Assembly: GCA_033064195.1 (NCBI GenBank)
Contig: JARBJD010000082.1
Span: 186,001-250,000 of the forward strand
Direction of reading: 5' to 3'
Source of the DNA: Blattamonas nauphoetae
Taxonomy: Eukaryota > Preaxostyla > Oxymonadida
DNA: 64,000 nt
Below are positions 61,562 through 64,000 of the stretch, in pieces; the first letter of the stretch is position 1, and each line of letters begins with the position of its first letter. The notes beneath the pieces are model-generated. The model did not search any database. It saw nothing but the letters and a program-made list of their open reading frames with translations, and was not told the DNA's origin. The position numbers and the translations under genes were made by a program.

Positions 61562-64000
61562 ATTTGTTTCGTTGATATAATAGTTTATAGAACCGAACAC
61601 CTCAATATCCACATCATTTCCTTTTTCTTTGCTCATTTCTTATTTTCTGACATTTTTCCATTCTGGCTTCAATGTGGTCAAAGAGATCCTGGGTTGATCT
61701 TGTTCATTTCCATCCTATTACAGCTTCTTTCAATGAGATACTCTTCCGTACATTCGTCCGGAATGTTGTCGTCTGGTTCACGTGCATATGTCCGTCCCAA
61801 CTCTCCGTCTTCTCAACACCCCCAGCATTTCATTTTCCATTGGCCTGCGCTTAACTACGACAAAGACAAACACCCACTCTATGGTGGACTATTACCAGAT
61901 TTGAACGCGCTTCATGTGGAAACATCGATAACAAACAGCAGCTTCACCAGAATGAACGACGACAAACAAACTCTCGCATGGAAGTCGTATTGCCACGATA
62001 TGATCTTCCCGTCTGACAGTTTTGATTCACGGACAACGACAACAACAACAATCTTGGTCACACGATGCATTTTCAGGAATATAAATGCCCAATAGGGACG
62101 GGATGGAGGAGCGCTCTGTTTCAAGGGCAGGGACACGGTAATGGTGACCCATTGCACCTTCACCAACTGCCGAACGAATGCAGACGCAGGGGCAGTTGGG
62201 TATTATACAGGAAACACGTATTATCATGCTTTCAACAACCATTCGGATTGACAAGCAGATGGATGGGCCGGCGGTGTTGTGATGGATGGAGGGGATATTC
62301 TTGGCACAAATCGTGATTGCTATTACACAAACTGCACAAATCTCAAAAAGGATGAAATATACATTGGAGCTGGACTCCACTGTAACCATGTCAAGAAAGC
62401 CCGATACATTTCCAACTGTTGGTTCGAAAAATGCAGCTCGGGAGGTGAAGGGGGTGGACTAGCTCTCCAAAATGACAAAAATACTACAGTTGTCAGTTGC
62501 AGATTCACCAAAAACAAGGCAAAATATCGAGCGGCATCGATCATGCTCATGGAGCAAGCACCAGATACATAAACCCAATTAGAGTGAATTATTGTCTTTT
62601 CCACAATAATTTGGGATACGACCAAGGAAATGACGTGTCTCTAACAGCAAGTTGGTTCCAAGATGGGGTCGACCGATTGCTGATCTTCACGGATTGCTGG
62701 ACAGTGTTATCTGAACCCAGAGTCGGTCGAAAGAACGAGACTCGGGACGGAGTGGACAAAACTTTATGTTCGCGGATCCATTACCCGGAGTTGGTGACAG
62801 CGAGCCACGGCGGGGCGGATGACATGAAATGGTGCTGGGCAAACATCCACAAATGCCGAATAGTCGCTTTCTCGCTCGATGTGACGGAGTACGTTGCTGT
62901 GACGCATCTGCTGATCGAAGAGGGTGGATACGACGACAACGAGATGAGTGTGGCCACTACGAACTGTTCTGCAAGTCTTTCCAACAATCGCTTGTTCGTG
63001 TTGTGAACAACGTCGCCAGAATCATGTTTTATTCGTCTGTCGAGCTGGGATTCGACGCGATCATGCCGAAACCACTGGCAATCACATCTCGAACCCATCC
63101 GGGTGAAATGAGTGTCCTTTCGAGTGGACGAATTGTGCAAAGTCACGCGGGAACCACCACACTCGACACGATCCTTTTCTCTCTCCCAGCCACTTCAACG
63201 CGAACTGAGCTGTTTCTTGTGACGAGTGGGAAACTGAACGTGAAATCGTGCTCGCTTTCGTCTGTTTCGGGAACGATTCCGTTTGGAGTCCTGAATGTGA
63301 CGGGAGGAACTGTGGAACTGTTGTCTTTGACTCCTTCTGCGCAAACCGTCTCGACTCTTCCGTTTTCTTTTGATGGGACGACCAAAACAAGTCTGACTTC
63401 GCTCTCCCTGACAGACACAAACACACCATCAAACGAATTGATGAAGATTGTCGGAGCGATGCAATCATCACCAATCATAATCAAGAATTCGGAATTCTCG
63501 AAAACAACAGCAACCCAACAGCAGATCCTCTCGACGCAGAATCAATCTGCTCCAATCTGTTCGTGGTCATCTGGAGCACTCTCGTACGCAACATGCACAG
63601 CCATTATCACCTCCACCCGACTCGCTGGACTGACAAATGGCGGGATTGTTGTGATTGGAGCGACCGTCACACTGGCACAATGCACATTCCAGCAGAATGG
63701 AAAGACCCCAACCGACGCAGACTTCCCGTCGCTTCAAAGGAACATCGTATGCAGTGGGGGAGGAAGCGTGATTGTGAGTTCGGCTGCTGGAGGAGATGGT
63801 GTTGATCCTGACTCCCATTTCTGGATTTCAGAACACGACTGCACTGTGACGCTTCCGAATCCACAGTCGAACACGCCATACGCCGCTCCAACACTATCAG
63901 ATGCTGTTTATTCAGCCAACGACACCCATCTCACCGCCGCACTGACAGGAACCCTTCTCTTCCCGTGCGGATTGAAGTTGAGCGTGTTTGACATGCCCGA
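61562..64000 (+). pseudogene. K: beta-helix surface-protein gene with breaks, runs off the right edge
   Basis: A plus-strand reading from about 61733 (MRYSSVHSSGMLSSGSRAYV) carries HPLYGGLLPDLNALHVETSI and many rungs with GG and Cys spacing (GGALCFKGRDTVMVTHCTFT, GGGLALQNDKNTTVVSCRFT). In the same frame a TAG occurs near 62093 (after RNINAQ) and a TGA near 62257, each in the middle of matching rungs. The reading then shifts frame near 62570 and again near 62990. From about 62980 a frame is open to the window end (SVSGTIPFGVLNVTGGTVEL, GIVVIGATVTLAQCTFQQNG). Same architecture as the J ectodomain. The interior stops point to a pseudogene; missed introns are less likely because the flanking rungs stay in frame. 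Confidence 0.65.

Noticed and set aside
61733-62572. Alternative genetic code (TAG/TAA read as Gln, known in some oxymonads)
   Set aside because: C-family genes, B1 and D end at TAG, G ends at TAA, and J is 1739 codons long in the standard code. Stops inside K and C1 are better explained as mutations.
1-64000. Retrovirus-like, LTR or Polinton-type elements
   Set aside because: I saw no reverse transcriptase, integrase, capsid or protein-primed polymerase motif and no long terminal repeats. All mobile DNA found here is TIR-type.

Overview
The window looks like nuclear DNA of a gene-dense protist with spliced genes and the standard genetic code: TAA, TAG and TGA all end recognisable genes, and a 1739-codon frame is open. 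Two families suggest an oxymonad (Preaxostyla) such as Blattamonas: beta-helix ectodomain / TM / pseudokinase proteins, and large families of helical HEAT/ARM-like proteins. That assignment is inference; no rRNA or housekeeping marker is present. Layout: 1-3750 holds decayed minus-strand pieces of a beta-helix/TM family; 3789-5422 is a dead pogo/Tigger-type transposon; 5548-6147 is a two-exon membrane protein; 7116-7804 and 8473-10469 are TIR elements with 8-bp target duplications. 10788-12885 (gene A1) and 50885-52962 (A2) are seven-exon paralogues with 30-55 nt introns. A 3.3 kb hAT element (12861-16173), carrying a GC-rich block with an LCAT-like fragment, sits in the last codons of A1. 16.4-19.6 kb has two tandem HEAT-like paralogues (B1, B2). 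21.3-24.2 kb has a spliced ARM-like / coiled-coil / SPRY-like gene with a 1 kb TATA-flanked element at a splice acceptor. From 25.8 to 50.3 kb, a tandem array of about seven copies of a ~356-codon minus-strand HEAT-like gene (C1-C7) alternates with a second conserved segment (F). Gene D (27795-32834) lies inside this array and is cut by a 2.2 kb Tc1/mariner element with an almost complete transposase. C4 is cut by a hAT element that contains a nested TA-element, and C1 by a different TA-element only a few bases from the equivalent C4 site. 53755-58974 is an intact 1739-aa receptor-like pseudokinase (J). 60.3-64.0 kb has an SPRY-like fragment, an acidic unknown protein (L) and a beta-helix gene (K) that runs off the right edge. 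The main theme is expanded paralogous families being reshaped by DNA transposons. At least nine insertions have readable TIRs and target duplications. In A1, C4, C1 and D, taking out the element plus one target duplication rejoins the host frame exactly, and the resulting lengths match the paralogues. The insertions are therefore recent compared with the gene duplications. The only well-supported functional assignments are transposases, the LCAT-like fragment and the beta-helix/pseudokinase architecture; most host genes have no known role.
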